A stretch of DNA of 64,000 bases from an uncultured Pelagibacteraceae bacterium. GTDB taxonomy: Bacteria; Pseudomonadota; Alphaproteobacteria; Pelagibacterales; Pelagibacteraceae. Positions 17,161 through 26,146 of the stretch are shown here, piece after piece. The notes below the pieces were generated by a model. That model worked only from the letters and a program-made list of their open reading frames with translations, made no database searches and had not been told where the DNA came from. Made by a program: the position numbers and the translations under genes. The stretch is from assembly GCA_902602105.1 (NCBI GenBank), contig CACKPP010000001.1, positions 1 through 64,000 of the forward strand, written 5' to 3'. The stretch's first letter is position 1, and each line of letters opens with the position of its first letter.

Positions 17161-18079
17161 CACCAATTTGTTGTATTATTTTCGATGACATCTCAGTTCC
17201 TTTTTTTAAACAATCTTCATCAGAAAAATTATTTAAATATCCATGAAGATAACCTGCAGCAAATAAATCACCAGCTCCAGTTAAGTCAACTATATTAAGA
17301 TTTTCTTTAACCCCTACTTCAGTTATTTTTCCATCTTTAATCGAAATTGCTCCTTTTGCGCCTCTAGTTATTACAAGAATTTTTTTAATTTCTTTTCCAA
17401 ATGAAATGACCTCATCAAAGCTTTTTGCATTTATTAAAGAAATAATTTCGTCTTCATTCGCAAAAGTAATATCTATTTTGTTTTTTACTAATTCTAAAAA
17501 ATTTGGTTTATGCCTATCCACACAAAATTTATCTGATAAAGACATTGCTACTTTGTTTGCATTATTTATTGCTTTATCAAATGCCATTTTAGGATCTCCT
17601 TCATCCCACAAATATCCTTCTAAAAAAATCATTTCACTTTTTTTTATAGCCTCACTACTAACATCATTTTTATTAATTTTTCCCGCTGTTCCTAAAAAGG
17701 TACACATAGTTCTTTCTGAGTCGGGAGTAATTAATATTAAACAAGTGCCTGTAGGAAGTGTTTCTTTTTTTTTGTTATAAATATAATCAACATTTTCTTT
17801 TTCTAGTCCAGTTTCATATTTGTTTCCGAGATCATCATCTGAAACTTTACCAATAAAACCTACTTTGTTTCCTAATTGAGATAGACCTACTATAGAATTT
17901 GCAACTGATCCGCCTGAAATTGTTTTTTCAATTTTTAAATTGGATAATAGTTTTTTGAATTCTTTTTCATCAAAAATTAGTTTCATATTACTCTTAGTTA
18001 AATTATTATAAGAAATGAAACTTTCATCCACTTTACAGATTACATCAACGATGGCGTTTCCAATTCCTAAAATTTTCAT
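17150..18079 (-). CDS. PfkB-family sugar/nucleoside kinase (adenosine-kinase-like)
   Basis: A 309-residue ribokinase-fold kinase. N-terminal GIGNAIVDVICKVDESF, substrate-lid GGSVANSIVGLSQLG near residue 57, and the C-terminal signature DLTGAGDLFAAGYLHGY near 255, where the Asp of GAGD is the catalytic base. The GNAIVD start and GGSxAN block are the pattern of alphaproteobacterial proteins annotated as adenosine kinase, but ribose, fructose or another substrate is possible. It heads a run with nth and dapB upstream of it on the same strand, one base from nth. Confidence 0.85.
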   Translation of the reverse strand: MKILGIGNAIVDVICKVDESFISYNNLTKSNMKLIFDEKEFKKLLSNLKIEKTISGGSVANSIVGLSQLGNKVGFIGKVSDDDLGNKYETGLEKENVDYIYNKKKETLPTGTCLILITPDSERTMCTFLGTAGKINKNDVSSEAIKKSEMIFLEGYLWDEGDPKMAFDKAINNANKVAMSLSDKFCVDRHKPNFLELVKNKIDITFANEDEIISLINAKSFDEVISFGKEIKKILVITRGAKGAISIKDGKITEVGVKENLNIVDLTGAGDLFAAGYLHGYLNNFSDEDCLKKGTEMSSKIIQQIGARL

Positions 18080-18080
18080 A

Positions 18081-18734
18081 TTAAGCTTTTTTTGTTTTTA
18101 AAGGTTTTTTTCTATTAGGATAACAACTAGTACATATTTTACAAGTTAATCCATAACAATCTCTTGCTTTGCAAAATTCTCTTCCATAATAAATAATTTG
18201 AAGATGAAGTTTGTTCCAATTTTTTTTAGGAAATAATCTTTTCAAATCTTTTTCTGTTTGAAGAACATTCTTCCCATTAGTCAAACCCCATCTTTGTGCC
18301 AATCTATGGATATGAGTGTCTATTGGAAATGCAGGTTGACCAAACCCTTGAGACATCACAACACTAGCTGTTTTATGACCAACTCCAGGCAAACTTTCTA
18401 GTTCTTCAAATGTTTTTGGAACTTTTCCGTCATACTTATCAATTAAAATTTTTGATAAATTGTAAATACTTTTTGCTTTAATTCTAAAAATTCCAATTTT
18501 TTTAATTAATTTCTCGATCTTCTTTCTCCCTAGTTTCAAGAAATGATGAGGTTTAAAATAAATTGGATAAATTTTTTTAGTAACATTATTTACATTCACA
18601 TCAGTACATTGTGCTGAGAGCAAAACTGAAATAAGCAAAGTAAAAACATTTCTACTTTTTAGAGGAACTTTTATTTTTGGATAGATATTATCCAAGATTT
18701 TAATTATGGTTTTAGCTCTTTGAATTTCATTCAT
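18081..18734 (-). CDS. nth: Endonuclease III (DNA glycosylase/AP lyase)
   Basis: Base-excision enzyme that removes oxidised pyrimidines. The 217-residue protein has the helix-hairpin-helix LPGVGHKTASVV with catalytic Lys121 and the catalytic Asp139 in FPIDTHIHR. The C-terminal [4Fe-4S] region is atypical: cysteines at 188, 193, 198, 201 and 204 instead of the usual C-x6-C-x2-C-x5-C. The first, third-position and last canonical offsets (0, +10, +16) are kept but +7 is Gly, so the cluster must use Cys193 or Cys201. One-base overlap with dapB, so cotranscribed. Confidence 0.92.
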   Translation of the reverse strand: MNEIQRAKTIIKILDNIYPKIKVPLKSRNVFTLLISVLLSAQCTDVNVNNVTKKIYPIYFKPHHFLKLGRKKIEKLIKKIGIFRIKAKSIYNLSKILIDKYDGKVPKTFEELESLPGVGHKTASVVMSQGFGQPAFPIDTHIHRLAQRWGLTNGKNVLQTEKDLKRLFPKKNWNKLHLQIIYYGREFCKARDCYGLTCKICTSCYPNRKKPLKTKKA

Positions 18735-19510
18735 TATTTGAAATTCATAAGATCTCTCATAGAATAAAGTCCAGGTTTTTTATTCATAAGCCATTTTGCT
18801 GCTGACAAGGCGCCTTCAGAATAAAGAGCTCTATCAAAAGCCTCATGGTTTAAAGTAATTATTTCTTTACCACTTGAGAATTTTACCTCATGTTCTCCAA
18901 TAATTTCACCCCTTCTTATTGAATTAAAATTTATTTTATTTCCATAAGGAAATTTTTTCTTATTTAAGAATTTTTTCCCTATCAAATTATAGAAATTTTT
19001 TTTCTTACCTATGGCAATTCCTTTCCCCAACATTAGTGCTGTTCCTGATGGATAATCTTTTTTATATTTATGATGGGTCTCAACAATTTTGCTTAAAAAA
19101 TTTTTTCCCAAAGAATCAGAGGCAATTTCAGTTAAGTACATTAGAAGGTTTATACCTAAACTCATATTTCCAGCTTTTAAAATTGGTATTTTTTTAGAAA
19201 ATCTTTTAATTAAATTTTCTTCATTTTTAGTAAATCCTGTTGTCCCTATAACAACTCTTTTTTTTAACTTTGAGGCTATTTTTAAAACCTGAAAAGTACA
19301 TTTTGGAATTGTAAAATCTATTATTAGATTTACTTTTTTAAAAGCGTTCTCAGTGTTTTGATTTATTTTAATCCCATTTATTCTTTTATTAATTTTTTGA
19401 CTTTCAGTAAGACTTACTAATTTAAAATTATTATCTGATTTCACAGATTTAACAATTTGTTGGCCCATTCGACCCATACATCCAGTAATTGCTAGATTTA
19501 TTTTTTTCAT
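18734..19510 (-). CDS. dapB: 4-hydroxy-tetrahydrodipicolinate reductase
   Basis: NAD(P)H-dependent step of lysine and diaminopimelate synthesis. 258 residues from MKKINLAITGCMGRMGQQI, with the nucleotide-binding GCMGRMG at 9-15, GTTGFTKN near 94 and the active-site block ETHHKYKKDYPSGTAL near 150. I reject the longer frame to 19561, because the ATG at 19510 overlaps the stop of the small membrane protein (ATGA) and begins exactly at the family's N-terminus. The lysA end at the right edge of the window is a later step of the same pathway. Confidence 0.96.
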   Translation of the reverse strand: MKKINLAITGCMGRMGQQIVKSVKSDNNFKLVSLTESQKINKRINGIKINQNTENAFKKVNLIIDFTIPKCTFQVLKIASKLKKRVVIGTTGFTKNEENLIKRFSKKIPILKAGNMSLGINLLMYLTEIASDSLGKNFLSKIVETHHKYKKDYPSGTALMLGKGIAIGKKKNFYNLIGKKFLNKKKFPYGNKINFNSIRRGEIIGEHEVKFSSGKEIITLNHEAFDRALYSEGALSAAKWLMNKKPGLYSMRDLMNFK

Positions 19511-19677
19511 TTTATGATTAGGTATGAAATTACCACAATAGAAGCAATAATTATAGACCAAATGAATAAATTTTTTGAAAACTGCTTAAATTTAGAATTC
19601 GAGCTTAAGAAACTAGGTAAAACTAAAATTAAAACTAAAGTTAAAAAAAGGGCAGGGATTATTTGTTCTAATCCCAT
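19507..19677 (-). CDS. Small two-helix membrane protein between dnaJ and dapB
   Basis: A 56-residue frame starting ATG and coding MGLEQIIPALFLTLVLILVL, a hydrophilic stretch with SSNSKFKQFSKN, then a second helix LFIWSIIIASIVVISYLIIK. Two membrane-spanning segments with a basic loop suggest a small inner-membrane hairpin protein. It fills exactly the gap between dnaJ and dapB and its TGA overlaps the dapB ATG (ATGA), the arrangement of translational coupling. I do not recognise a family and assign no function. Confidence 0.7.
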   Translation of the reverse strand: MGLEQIIPALFLTLVLILVLPSFLSSNSKFKQFSKNLFIWSIIIASIVVISYLIIK

Positions 19678-19680
19678 TTT

Positions 19681-20817
19681 TTAATTACTCCAGAAACTTT
19701 TAGCTCTTTGAAAAAATTTTTTAATACTTGGGTTTGATTTTTCATTATCAATTTTTCTGAATTTTTCTAAAAGTTCTTTTTGTTCTTTGTTTAAGTAAAC
19801 TGGAACCTCTGTTTTTACTTGTACATAAAGATCACCATAATCTCCTCTTCGCATAAAAGGCATACCTTTGCCTTTTAACCTAAATTGTTTTCCATCTTGA
19901 GTTCCATCTGGTATTTTAATCTTACCTTTTTTTCCATCTATAGTTGGAATTTCAATTGTTGTTCCTAGTGCAGCATCGGCAATAGAGATTGGGAATTCAA
20001 AAAATAAATTTACATCTGATCTTTTAAATAGTTCGTGTGATTTGACGTTAATAAATAAATATAAATCACCACTGGCACCACCTCTTGTTCCAGCTTCTCC
20101 TTTACCTGCTAATCTTATTCTTGTTCCATCATCGACACCTTTTGGAATTGTGACTGATATTTTTTTTGATGTTTGTTTATTTCCTTGACCATTACAATCT
20201 GTACAAGGATTAGTTATTTCTTCCCCATTACCTGCGCATTGAGGACAAGTTTGCTGAACTGTAAAAAAACCTTGGTTAGATCTCACTCTTCCATTTCCAC
20301 CGCAATAGCTACATCTATCAGGGCTAGAACCTGGTTTTGATCCATTTCCTTTACAAGTATTACATTTTTCGGAAGTGGAAAATTGTATATTTTGTTTTTT
20401 TCCTAAATAAGCTTCTTCTAACGTGATTGATAGGTCATATCTTAGATCTGAACCTCTATTATTTGAACTTCTGCTTCTAGAACTTCTTCGACCACCACCA
20501 AAATCACTAAAAAAATCCTCAAAGATGTCTGAGAAATCTGCACCACTAAATCCACCAAATCCTCCAAATCCACCCTGGCCACCACCACCATTTTCAAATG
20601 CTGCATGACCAAAGTTATCATAGCTCTCTTTTTTGGATTTATCTGAAAGAATGCCGTATGCTTCGCTTGCCTCCTTAAATTTATCTTCAGCAACTTTATC
20701 CCCAGGATTTTTATCTGGATGATATTTAACAGCTAATTTTCTGTAAGCAGATTTTAGTTCTTCAGGACTAGCACTTTTATTGACGCCCAAGACATCGTAA
20801 TAATCTCTTTTAGCCAT
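19681..20817 (-). CDS. dnaJ: Chaperone DnaJ (Hsp40)
   Basis: Co-chaperone that delivers substrates to DnaK and stimulates its ATPase. The 378 residues contain a J domain with YHPDKNPG near 32-39, a glycine/phenylalanine linker (GGFGGFGGF near 85-95), four CxxCxGxG zinc repeats ([32 protein letters not shown], about residues 145-210) and the C-terminal substrate domains ([21 protein letters not shown]). Complete. It follows dnaK by 28 bases and probably shares its heat-shock promoter. Confidence 0.97.
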   Translation of the reverse strand: MAKRDYYDVLGVNKSASPEELKSAYRKLAVKYHPDKNPGDKVAEDKFKEASEAYGILSDKSKKESYDNFGHAAFENGGGGQGGFGGFGGFSGADFSDIFEDFFSDFGGGRRSSRSRSSNNRGSDLRYDLSITLEEAYLGKKQNIQFSTSEKCNTCKGNGSKPGSSPDRCSYCGGNGRVRSNQGFFTVQQTCPQCAGNGEEITNPCTDCNGQGNKQTSKKISVTIPKGVDDGTRIRLAGKGEAGTRGGASGDLYLFINVKSHELFKRSDVNLFFEFPISIADAALGTTIEIPTIDGKKGKIKIPDGTQDGKQFRLKGKGMPFMRRGDYGDLYVQVKTEVPVYLNKEQKELLEKFRKIDNEKSNPSIKKFFQRAKSFWSN

Positions 20818-20845
20818 GTATATAACCTGGACAAATAGATGTCAG

Positions 20846-22771
20846 TTAAGCGCTTTTTTCTTTATTTTCGTCTTTTACTTCTTCAAAATCCGCATCAACA
20901 ACATTATCGTCTTTTTTTTCCTTTTCATCTTTTCCATCATCTTTACCAGACTCTGGTTTTGTATTTTGTTGTGATTTATATATTGCTTCTCCTAGTTTCA
21001 TTGAAGATTGAACTAATGTTTCAGTTTTTTTCTTAATGTCTTCTATATCTTCACCTTTTAAAGATTCTTTTAAAGCATTTGACCCATCTTCGATTGCTTT
21101 TTTCTCAGCATCTGAAATTTTAGATCCATGTTCTTTAAGATTTTTTTCTGTTGAATGAATTAAAGTATCAGCTTGATTTCTTACATCTACTGACTCTCTC
21201 TTTTTTTTATCTGCTTCTTTATTTGCTTCAGCATCTTTAACCATTTTTTCAATCTCTTCATCACTCAAGCCTCCTGATGCTTGGATCTGAATTTTTTGTT
21301 CTTTACCAGTACCTTTGTCTTTAGCTGAAACATTAACAATTCCATTTGCATCTATGTCAAAAGTTACTTCAATTTGAGGAACTCCTCTTGCAGCTGGAGC
21401 TATACCAACTAATTCAAAATTTCCTAAAAGTTTATTATCAGTCGCCATCTCTCTTTCTCCTTGAAGAACTCTGATTGAAACAGCTGGTTGATTGTCTTCA
21501 GCAGTTGAAAATACCTGACTTTTTTTTGTAGGTATTGTCGTATTTTTTTCAATAAGTTTTGTAGAAATACCTCCTAGTGTCTCAATTCCAAGTGATAATG
21601 GAGTAACATCTAGTAAAAGAACATCTTTAACGTCACCTTGTAATACTCCTGCTTGGATAGCAGCACCCATCGCAACTACTTCGTCTGGATTAACACTTTT
21701 ATTAGGTTCTTTACCAAAGAAATTTTTAACTTCATTAATGACTTTTGGCATTCTAGTCATTCCACCAACCATAACAATTTCATCTATATCGTTTGCTGAA
21801 ATACCAGCATCTTTAAGTGCAGTCTTGCAAGGTGGAATTGTTCTAGCGATTAATTCTTCTACTAAAGCTTCTAGTTTAGCTCTAGTCATTTTTAAATTAA
21901 TATGCTTTGGACCTGTTTTATCTGCTGTTATAAATGGTAAATTGATATCAGTTTGTTCAGCAGCAGATAATTCAATTTTTGCTTTCTCAGCTGCTTCCTT
22001 CAATCTTTGTAATGCAAGCTTATCCGATTTTAAATCTATTCCACTGTCTTTTTTAAATTCTGAAATTAAATATTCTACAACAGCATTATCAAAATCTTCA
22101 CCACCTAAAAATGTATCTCCGTTGGTAGATTTAACTTCAAATACACCATCTCCTAACTCAAGAATAGAAACATCAAAAGTTCCTCCACCTAAATCATAAA
22201 CGGCAATTTTTTTGTTTTGTTTTTTATCTAAACCATAAGCTAATGATGCAGCAGTTGGTTCATTAATAATTCTTAAAACTTCTAAGCCAGCTATTTTACC
22301 AGCATCTTTTGTAGCTTGTCTTTGAGCATCATTAAAATATGCCGGAACAGTAATTACTGCTTTTGTCACAGCCTGTCCTAAATATTTTTCAGCAGTCTCT
22401 TTCATTTTTTGAAGTATGAAAGCTGAAATTTGTGATGGTGAATATTTCTCTCCTTTAGCTTCTATCCAAGCATCACCTTTTTCAGAATTAACAATCTTAA
22501 ACGGTGCTGCTTCAATATCTTTTTTTACAGTTGGATCTTCGAAGTTTCTTCCAATTAATCTTTTAACAGCGAATATTGTATTTTCTGGATTTGTTACAGC
22601 TTGTCTCTTCGCTGGTTGTCCAATTAGTTTTTCTTTTTCTTCTGTAAAAGCTACAACAGAGGGAGTAGTTCTTGCACCTTCAGCATTTTCTAATACTTTA
22701 GCTTGGCTACCTTCCATAATAGCAACACATGAATTTGTTGTTCCTAAATCTATTCCAATTATTTTGCTCAT
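20846..22771 (-). CDS. dnaK: Chaperone DnaK (Hsp70)
   Basis: ATP-dependent chaperone, 641 residues. Actin-like ATPase with [14 protein letters not shown] at the start, the phosphate-2 loop [15 protein letters not shown] near 196 and [12 protein letters not shown] near 335; linker [18 protein letters not shown] near 390; beta-sandwich and helical lid; acidic tail ending [12 protein letters not shown]. Standard. A candidate alphaproteobacterial heat-shock promoter lies immediately upstream. The large antisense frames over this gene are codon-bias shadows. Confidence 0.98.
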   Translation of the reverse strand: MSKIIGIDLGTTNSCVAIMEGSQAKVLENAEGARTTPSVVAFTEEKEKLIGQPAKRQAVTNPENTIFAVKRLIGRNFEDPTVKKDIEAAPFKIVNSEKGDAWIEAKGEKYSPSQISAFILQKMKETAEKYLGQAVTKAVITVPAYFNDAQRQATKDAGKIAGLEVLRIINEPTAASLAYGLDKKQNKKIAVYDLGGGTFDVSILELGDGVFEVKSTNGDTFLGGEDFDNAVVEYLISEFKKDSGIDLKSDKLALQRLKEAAEKAKIELSAAEQTDINLPFITADKTGPKHINLKMTRAKLEALVEELIARTIPPCKTALKDAGISANDIDEIVMVGGMTRMPKVINEVKNFFGKEPNKSVNPDEVVAMGAAIQAGVLQGDVKDVLLLDVTPLSLGIETLGGISTKLIEKNTTIPTKKSQVFSTAEDNQPAVSIRVLQGEREMATDNKLLGNFELVGIAPAARGVPQIEVTFDIDANGIVNVSAKDKGTGKEQKIQIQASGGLSDEEIEKMVKDAEANKEADKKKRESVDVRNQADTLIHSTEKNLKEHGSKISDAEKKAIEDGSNALKESLKGEDIEDIKKKTETLVQSSMKLGEAIYKSQQNTKPESGKDDGKDEKEKKDDNVVDADFEEVKDENKEKSA

Positions 22772-22791
22772 ATTAATGTTTCTTCTTCAAC

Positions 22792-22819
22792 ATATAGGTG
22801 TTAAATTTAATTCTACAAG
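22792..22819 (-). promoter_or_regulatory. Candidate RpoH (sigma32) promoter of dnaK
   Basis: On the minus strand: CTTG (22819-22816), 17 bases, CCTATAT (22798-22792). This fits the alphaproteobacterial heat-shock consensus CTTG-N17/18-CYTATNT exactly in both boxes. Transcription would start about 14 bases before the dnaK ATG, and the short leader carries a GAAGAAG purine tract. Confidence 0.65.
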
Positions 22820-22831
22820 TTAAGGTAATCA

Positions 22832-23473
22832 TTATTTATTGTCTAAATTTTCTCTATTTTCCTTATCTTTTTTATCTTTTTTCTCTGGTTTTTTTGAAAC
22901 ACCAACTAGTGCGGGTCTCAATAGCCTATCCTTAATCGTGAACCCTTTTTGGATTTCTTGAACAATAGTTCCTGGTTCTTTTTGATCATCCTCTATTTCC
23001 ATCATAGCTTGGTGAAAATTTGGATCCAATTTTTTATTTAAACTAATAATTGGTTTAATATTATTTTTTGAAAAAATAGAGATTAAATCTTTGTTAATTA
23101 TATCGAAATGCTCGAGAGTTTTTTTTAGAGCATCAGAATTCTTTAAAGACTCGTCACTTTGTAAAATTTGTTTTGATCTTTCAAGATTATCAATTAAATT
23201 TAAAGCTTCTTTAGCAAATGAAAATCCACCATACTCGAAGGCTTCTTCTTTTTCTTTTTCAAACCTTCTTCTTTGATTTTCCATTTCAGCAAAAGTTCTT
23301 GTAAGTTTATCCTCTAATTCTAAAATTTTTTCTTCAGGACTTCTTTCATCAAGATTATTCTCTTCAGCTGGATCTTTTTTTGATTTTTCATTATTTTCAT
23401 TTTGCAGAACTTCATCATTTTCTTTTTTTTCAGAAGTGTTATTTTCTAGATCTTGGTTTTGCTCTTTTTCCAT
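22832..23473 (-). CDS. grpE: Nucleotide-exchange factor GrpE
   Basis: Releases ADP from DnaK. 213 residues: a long acidic, low-complexity N-terminus (EKEQNQDLENNTSEKKENDE), a coiled-coil dimer helix (LEDKLTRTFAEMENQRRRFEKE near residues 50-75) and the C-terminal beta wing with the family block LDPNFHQAMME and VQEIQKGFTIKDRLLRPALVGV. Slightly longer than the usual ~200 owing to charged ends. Order grpE-dnaK-dnaJ on one strand. Candidate heat-shock promoter directly upstream. Confidence 0.95.
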   Translation of the reverse strand: MEKEQNQDLENNTSEKKENDEVLQNENNEKSKKDPAEENNLDERSPEEKILELEDKLTRTFAEMENQRRRFEKEKEEAFEYGGFSFAKEALNLIDNLERSKQILQSDESLKNSDALKKTLEHFDIINKDLISIFSKNNIKPIISLNKKLDPNFHQAMMEIEDDQKEPGTIVQEIQKGFTIKDRLLRPALVGVSKKPEKKDKKDKENRENLDNK

Positions 23474-23480
23474 GAGGTTT

Positions 23481-23509
23481 TATATGGTAAGAAAATCTTA
23501 AATTTCTAG
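23481..23509 (-). promoter_or_regulatory. Candidate RpoH (sigma32) promoter of grpE
   Basis: On the minus strand: CTAGAAA (23509-23503), 15 bases, CCATATA (23487-23481). This resembles the enterobacterial consensus CTTGAAA-N11..16-CCATNTA with one mismatch in the -35. Transcription would begin within a couple of bases of the grpE ATG, implying a leaderless mRNA. The whole element fills the 36-base gap to the divergent rdgB. Confidence 0.5.
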
Positions 23510-24112
23510 ATGCAAAATAAAATAATTAAAAAATTACTTATAGGCACTAATAATAAAGGAAAACTTAAAGAAATAAGGGATTTACTTCCTAGTTATATTG
23601 AAGCCCTATCTACATCAAGATTTAGATTAAAAAGCCCAAAGGAAAATGGCAAAACTTTTAAACAAAATTCTCTTATCAAATCAAAATATTTTTCTAAAAA
23701 AACAAATTTAGTTTGCCTTGCAGATGACTCAGGATTGGAAATTAATGCATTAAATAATAGGCCAGGTATATACTCAGCCAGATGGGGTGGAAAAAATTCA
23801 GATTTTAAAAAAGCAATTAAAAGGGTTTATGTTGAATTATACAAAAAAGATAAAAACTGGAAAAATAAAAAAATTAAAGCTCGTTTTGTTTGTGCACTAT
23901 CTATATGTCATTTAAATAAAAAGATAGCATGTGTATTAGGAAAAGTTGAAGGAAGTATTTCAAAAAAACCCAAAGGAAGAAATGGATTTGGGTATGATCC
24001 AATTTTTATTCCGAATAAAAGTAAAAAAACATTTGGTGAAATGCTACCTTCAAAAAAATATAAGATAGATCATCGTAATGATGCATTTAAAAAAATTAAA
24101 AAATTTCTTTAA
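23510..24112 (+). CDS. rdgB: XTP/dITP diphosphatase (RdgB/HAM1 family)
   Basis: House-cleaning nucleotide pyrophosphatase that removes ITP, dITP and XTP. 200 residues: TNNKGKLKEI near 13 (family T/S-x-N-x-x-K), ADDSGLEI near 71, NRPGIYSARWGG near 80, KGRNGFGYDPIF near 153 and C-terminal SKKYKIDHRNDAFKK. All key motifs present. Divergent from grpE. Ends overlapping the convergent LpoA-like gene by 17 bases. Confidence 0.93.
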   Translation: MQNKIIKKLLIGTNNKGKLKEIRDLLPSYIEALSTSRFRLKSPKENGKTFKQNSLIKSKYFSKKTNLVCLADDSGLEINALNNRPGIYSARWGGKNSDFKKAIKRVYVELYKKDKNWKNKKIKARFVCALSICHLNKKIACVLGKVEGSISKKPKGRNGFGYDPIFIPNKSKKTFGEMLPSKKYKIDHRNDAFKKIKKFL

Positions 24113-25250
24113 GTTCCTTATTCTCAACTTTATAAAAATTTAGTTTGTGGTTGATTTTATTATTTTCTATATCGAAAATTCCAATTTTTCCTTTAAAAGA
24201 ATTTTTTTTTTGGAATAGATTACCTTTATCGTTTAATCCATCTTTAATAGATAAGTAATATATAAGTCCAACCAGATCATAACTTAAAAGTGATAAATAA
24301 TTTGGCTCTTCATCAAATTCTTTAATAAATTTATTTTCAAAATTTTCTAAATTTCTTTTATTTATTGAAGGGTAATAAATTGGTTGAATTGACTCTTCAT
24401 TTAATAAACTTTTATCAAACCATTGATTAAAAGTTATAATATATTTTTTTTTGGGAGAAACGTCTGTATACAAAAAGGAAGTTATTACACTTTTTAAACT
24501 TTCATTAAAATCTGCTATAATAACTGAATCAAAATTTACATTACCAATAGTATATTTTTTTTTTAGTTTTTCTAATTGTTTCTCTTTATCAATCAGTTCA
24601 GAATTTTCTACTCTTTTTATTTCATCTTTTAAATTTTGTTTTCTTATTTTATAATTTGTAATTTTTTCAATTTGTGCAGTAAGTTTTGTTGGTAAAGTAT
24701 CATACACATAACTTTTATAAATTTTTATTTTAGATTTCTTTAATGCTCTTTTAACTTCGCCTTCATAATCAAGTTTAGGTGTTAAAAAAATTGTTTTTTT
24801 TATTTTTTTTTGATTGAGAAATTTTTTTATTGCATTTAATTGGGAGGTAGCATTCACCCCTCCACTTATAACGTTTTCAGGAAGTGATAAAGTTTTATTT
24901 GTTAATGATAAAAAAGTTACTTCTGGTATCTCGTTTAAATATTTTAAACTTTTATAAAATACTGGACCAATTACTATTTTTATACCCATATCCCTAAACT
25001 CAATTGCAGACCTCATAGTTTTGTTTGGATTAGAATTGGTATCTTTAAGATATATTTCTAAATTTTCAGTATCTATATCCTTCAGTGCAATTCTGGTCGA
25101 TTTAATTATTTGTTCGCCAATATTTTTGTCATCACCGGTGGTGGGTACTAATAAACCAATCTTAATTTTATCTTCGGCAAAAAGATTTAATGGATAAAGG
25201 CAAAGAAATCCAAAAATTGCTATTAAAAAAATTTTAAAAATTTTTATCAT
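24096..25250 (-). CDS. LpoA-like penicillin-binding-protein activator (periplasmic binding fold)
   Basis: A 384-residue exported protein: hydrophobic signal segment (IFKIFLIAIFGFLCLYPLNLFA) followed by KIGLLVPTTGDDKNIGEQI, the first strand of a type I periplasmic-binding fold (Peripla_BP_6). LpoA-type proteins activate PBP1A-class peptidoglycan synthases. The call rests on the fold and on context: it is divergent from rsmI, with a BON lipoprotein after that, as in the E. coli yraM-yraL-yraP region. No lipobox cysteine is evident, so it could instead be a plain solute-binding protein. Confidence 0.6.
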   Translation of the reverse strand: MIKIFKIFLIAIFGFLCLYPLNLFAEDKIKIGLLVPTTGDDKNIGEQIIKSTRIALKDIDTENLEIYLKDTNSNPNKTMRSAIEFRDMGIKIVIGPVFYKSLKYLNEIPEVTFLSLTNKTLSLPENVISGGVNATSQLNAIKKFLNQKKIKKTIFLTPKLDYEGEVKRALKKSKIKIYKSYVYDTLPTKLTAQIEKITNYKIRKQNLKDEIKRVENSELIDKEKQLEKLKKKYTIGNVNFDSVIIADFNESLKSVITSFLYTDVSPKKKYIITFNQWFDKSLLNEESIQPIYYPSINKRNLENFENKFIKEFDEEPNYLSLLSYDLVGLIYYLSIKDGLNDKGNLFQKKNSFKGKIGIFDIENNKINHKLNFYKVENKELKEIF

Positions 25251-25282
25251 TTTAATGATACTATATTATTTTATTTGTAATT

Positions 25283-26146
25283 ATGATTAGAAATTCTAAA
25301 ACTCTCAATAAAGAAATTAAAAAAGGGCTTTATTTAGTCCCAACACCAATAGGAAATTTAAGAGACATCACTTTAAGAGCAATTGATACATTAAAAAAAT
25401 CTGATTATATATTATGTGAAGATACTAGGGTTTCCAAAATTTTATTAGAAAAATATGAAATAAAATCAAAATTAATTTCTAATCATAAATTTAATGAAAA
25501 AAAGAATATATCAAAAATTTTACAGTTGTTAAAAAATGGATCAATTATTTCTCTAATTTCTGATGCAGGTACACCAAATATCTCTGACCCAGGTTCAATT
25601 TTAGTAAATGAATGTATTAAAAATGATATAGAGGTAAAACCTCTCCCAGGGGCCTCTTCTGTTTCATCTGCTATCTCGGTTAGTGGTTTTTCTGGAAAAT
25701 TTTTTTTTTACGGATTTTTTCCAGAAAAAAAAAAAGTGCTTGAAGATGATTTAAAGACCTTATCTAATTTAGATTTTTCTATAATATTTTTTGTCTCCCC
25801 AAAAAAAATTAGTAGAATAATTCCTATACTAAAAAAATATTTTAATAGTCGAAAAATTCTTATTTGTAGAGAAATGACTAAATATTACGAAGAATTTATT
25901 AGACTCGAAATAGATGAGATCAAAAAATTTGATTTTGAATTAAAAGGTGAATTAACTATAGTTATCTCTCAAAAAGACCAAATTAAAAAGACTTCACAAG
26001 TCTTGAGTGAATCGGATAAAAGAATAATTAACAAAATGATAAATAAATTAAGTATAAAAGAAATTGTAAATATAATTAATCAAAATAATAAAATTTCAAA
26101 AAAAAAAATTTATGATTATTGTGTAAGTTTAAAAAATGATAGTTAG
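25283..26146 (+). CDS. rsmI: 16S rRNA (cytidine-1402-2'-O)-methyltransferase
   Basis: SAM-dependent ribose methylase of C1402 in the ribosomal P site. 287 residues; tetrapyrrole-methylase fold with GLYLVPTPIGNLRDITLRAI near residue 15, CEDTRVSKILL near 46, ISDAGTPNISDPG near 92 and PLPGASSVSSAISVSGF near 118. C-terminal part has the helix LSIKEIVNII. Complete. Followed, with an 11-base overlap, by the BON lipoprotein. Confidence 0.94.
   Translation: MIRNSKTLNKEIKKGLYLVPTPIGNLRDITLRAIDTLKKSDYILCEDTRVSKILLEKYEIKSKLISNHKFNEKKNISKILQLLKNGSIISLISDAGTPNISDPGSILVNECIKNDIEVKPLPGASSVSSAISVSGFSGKFFFYGFFPEKKKVLEDDLKTLSNLDFSIIFFVSPKKISRIIPILKKYFNSRKILICREMTKYYEEFIRLEIDEIKKFDFELKGELTIVISQKDQIKKTSQVLSESDKRIINKMINKLSIKEIVNIINQNNKISKKKIYDYCVSLKNDS

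Noticed and set aside
17514..17522. CTATCCACA, DnaA-box-like, also at 12967-12975
   Set aside because: Both lie in coding sequence as isolated one-mismatch copies.
21738..22823. Long open frames antisense to dnaK (and similar ones over infB, maeB and rho)
   Set aside because: They mirror strong codon bias of essential genes, have no start signal or family motif, and the sense genes are certain.
22772..22831. CIRCE element for HrcA before dnaK
   Set aside because: No TTAGCACTC-N9-GAGTGCTAA-like repeat is present; the RpoH-type promoter explains heat control better.
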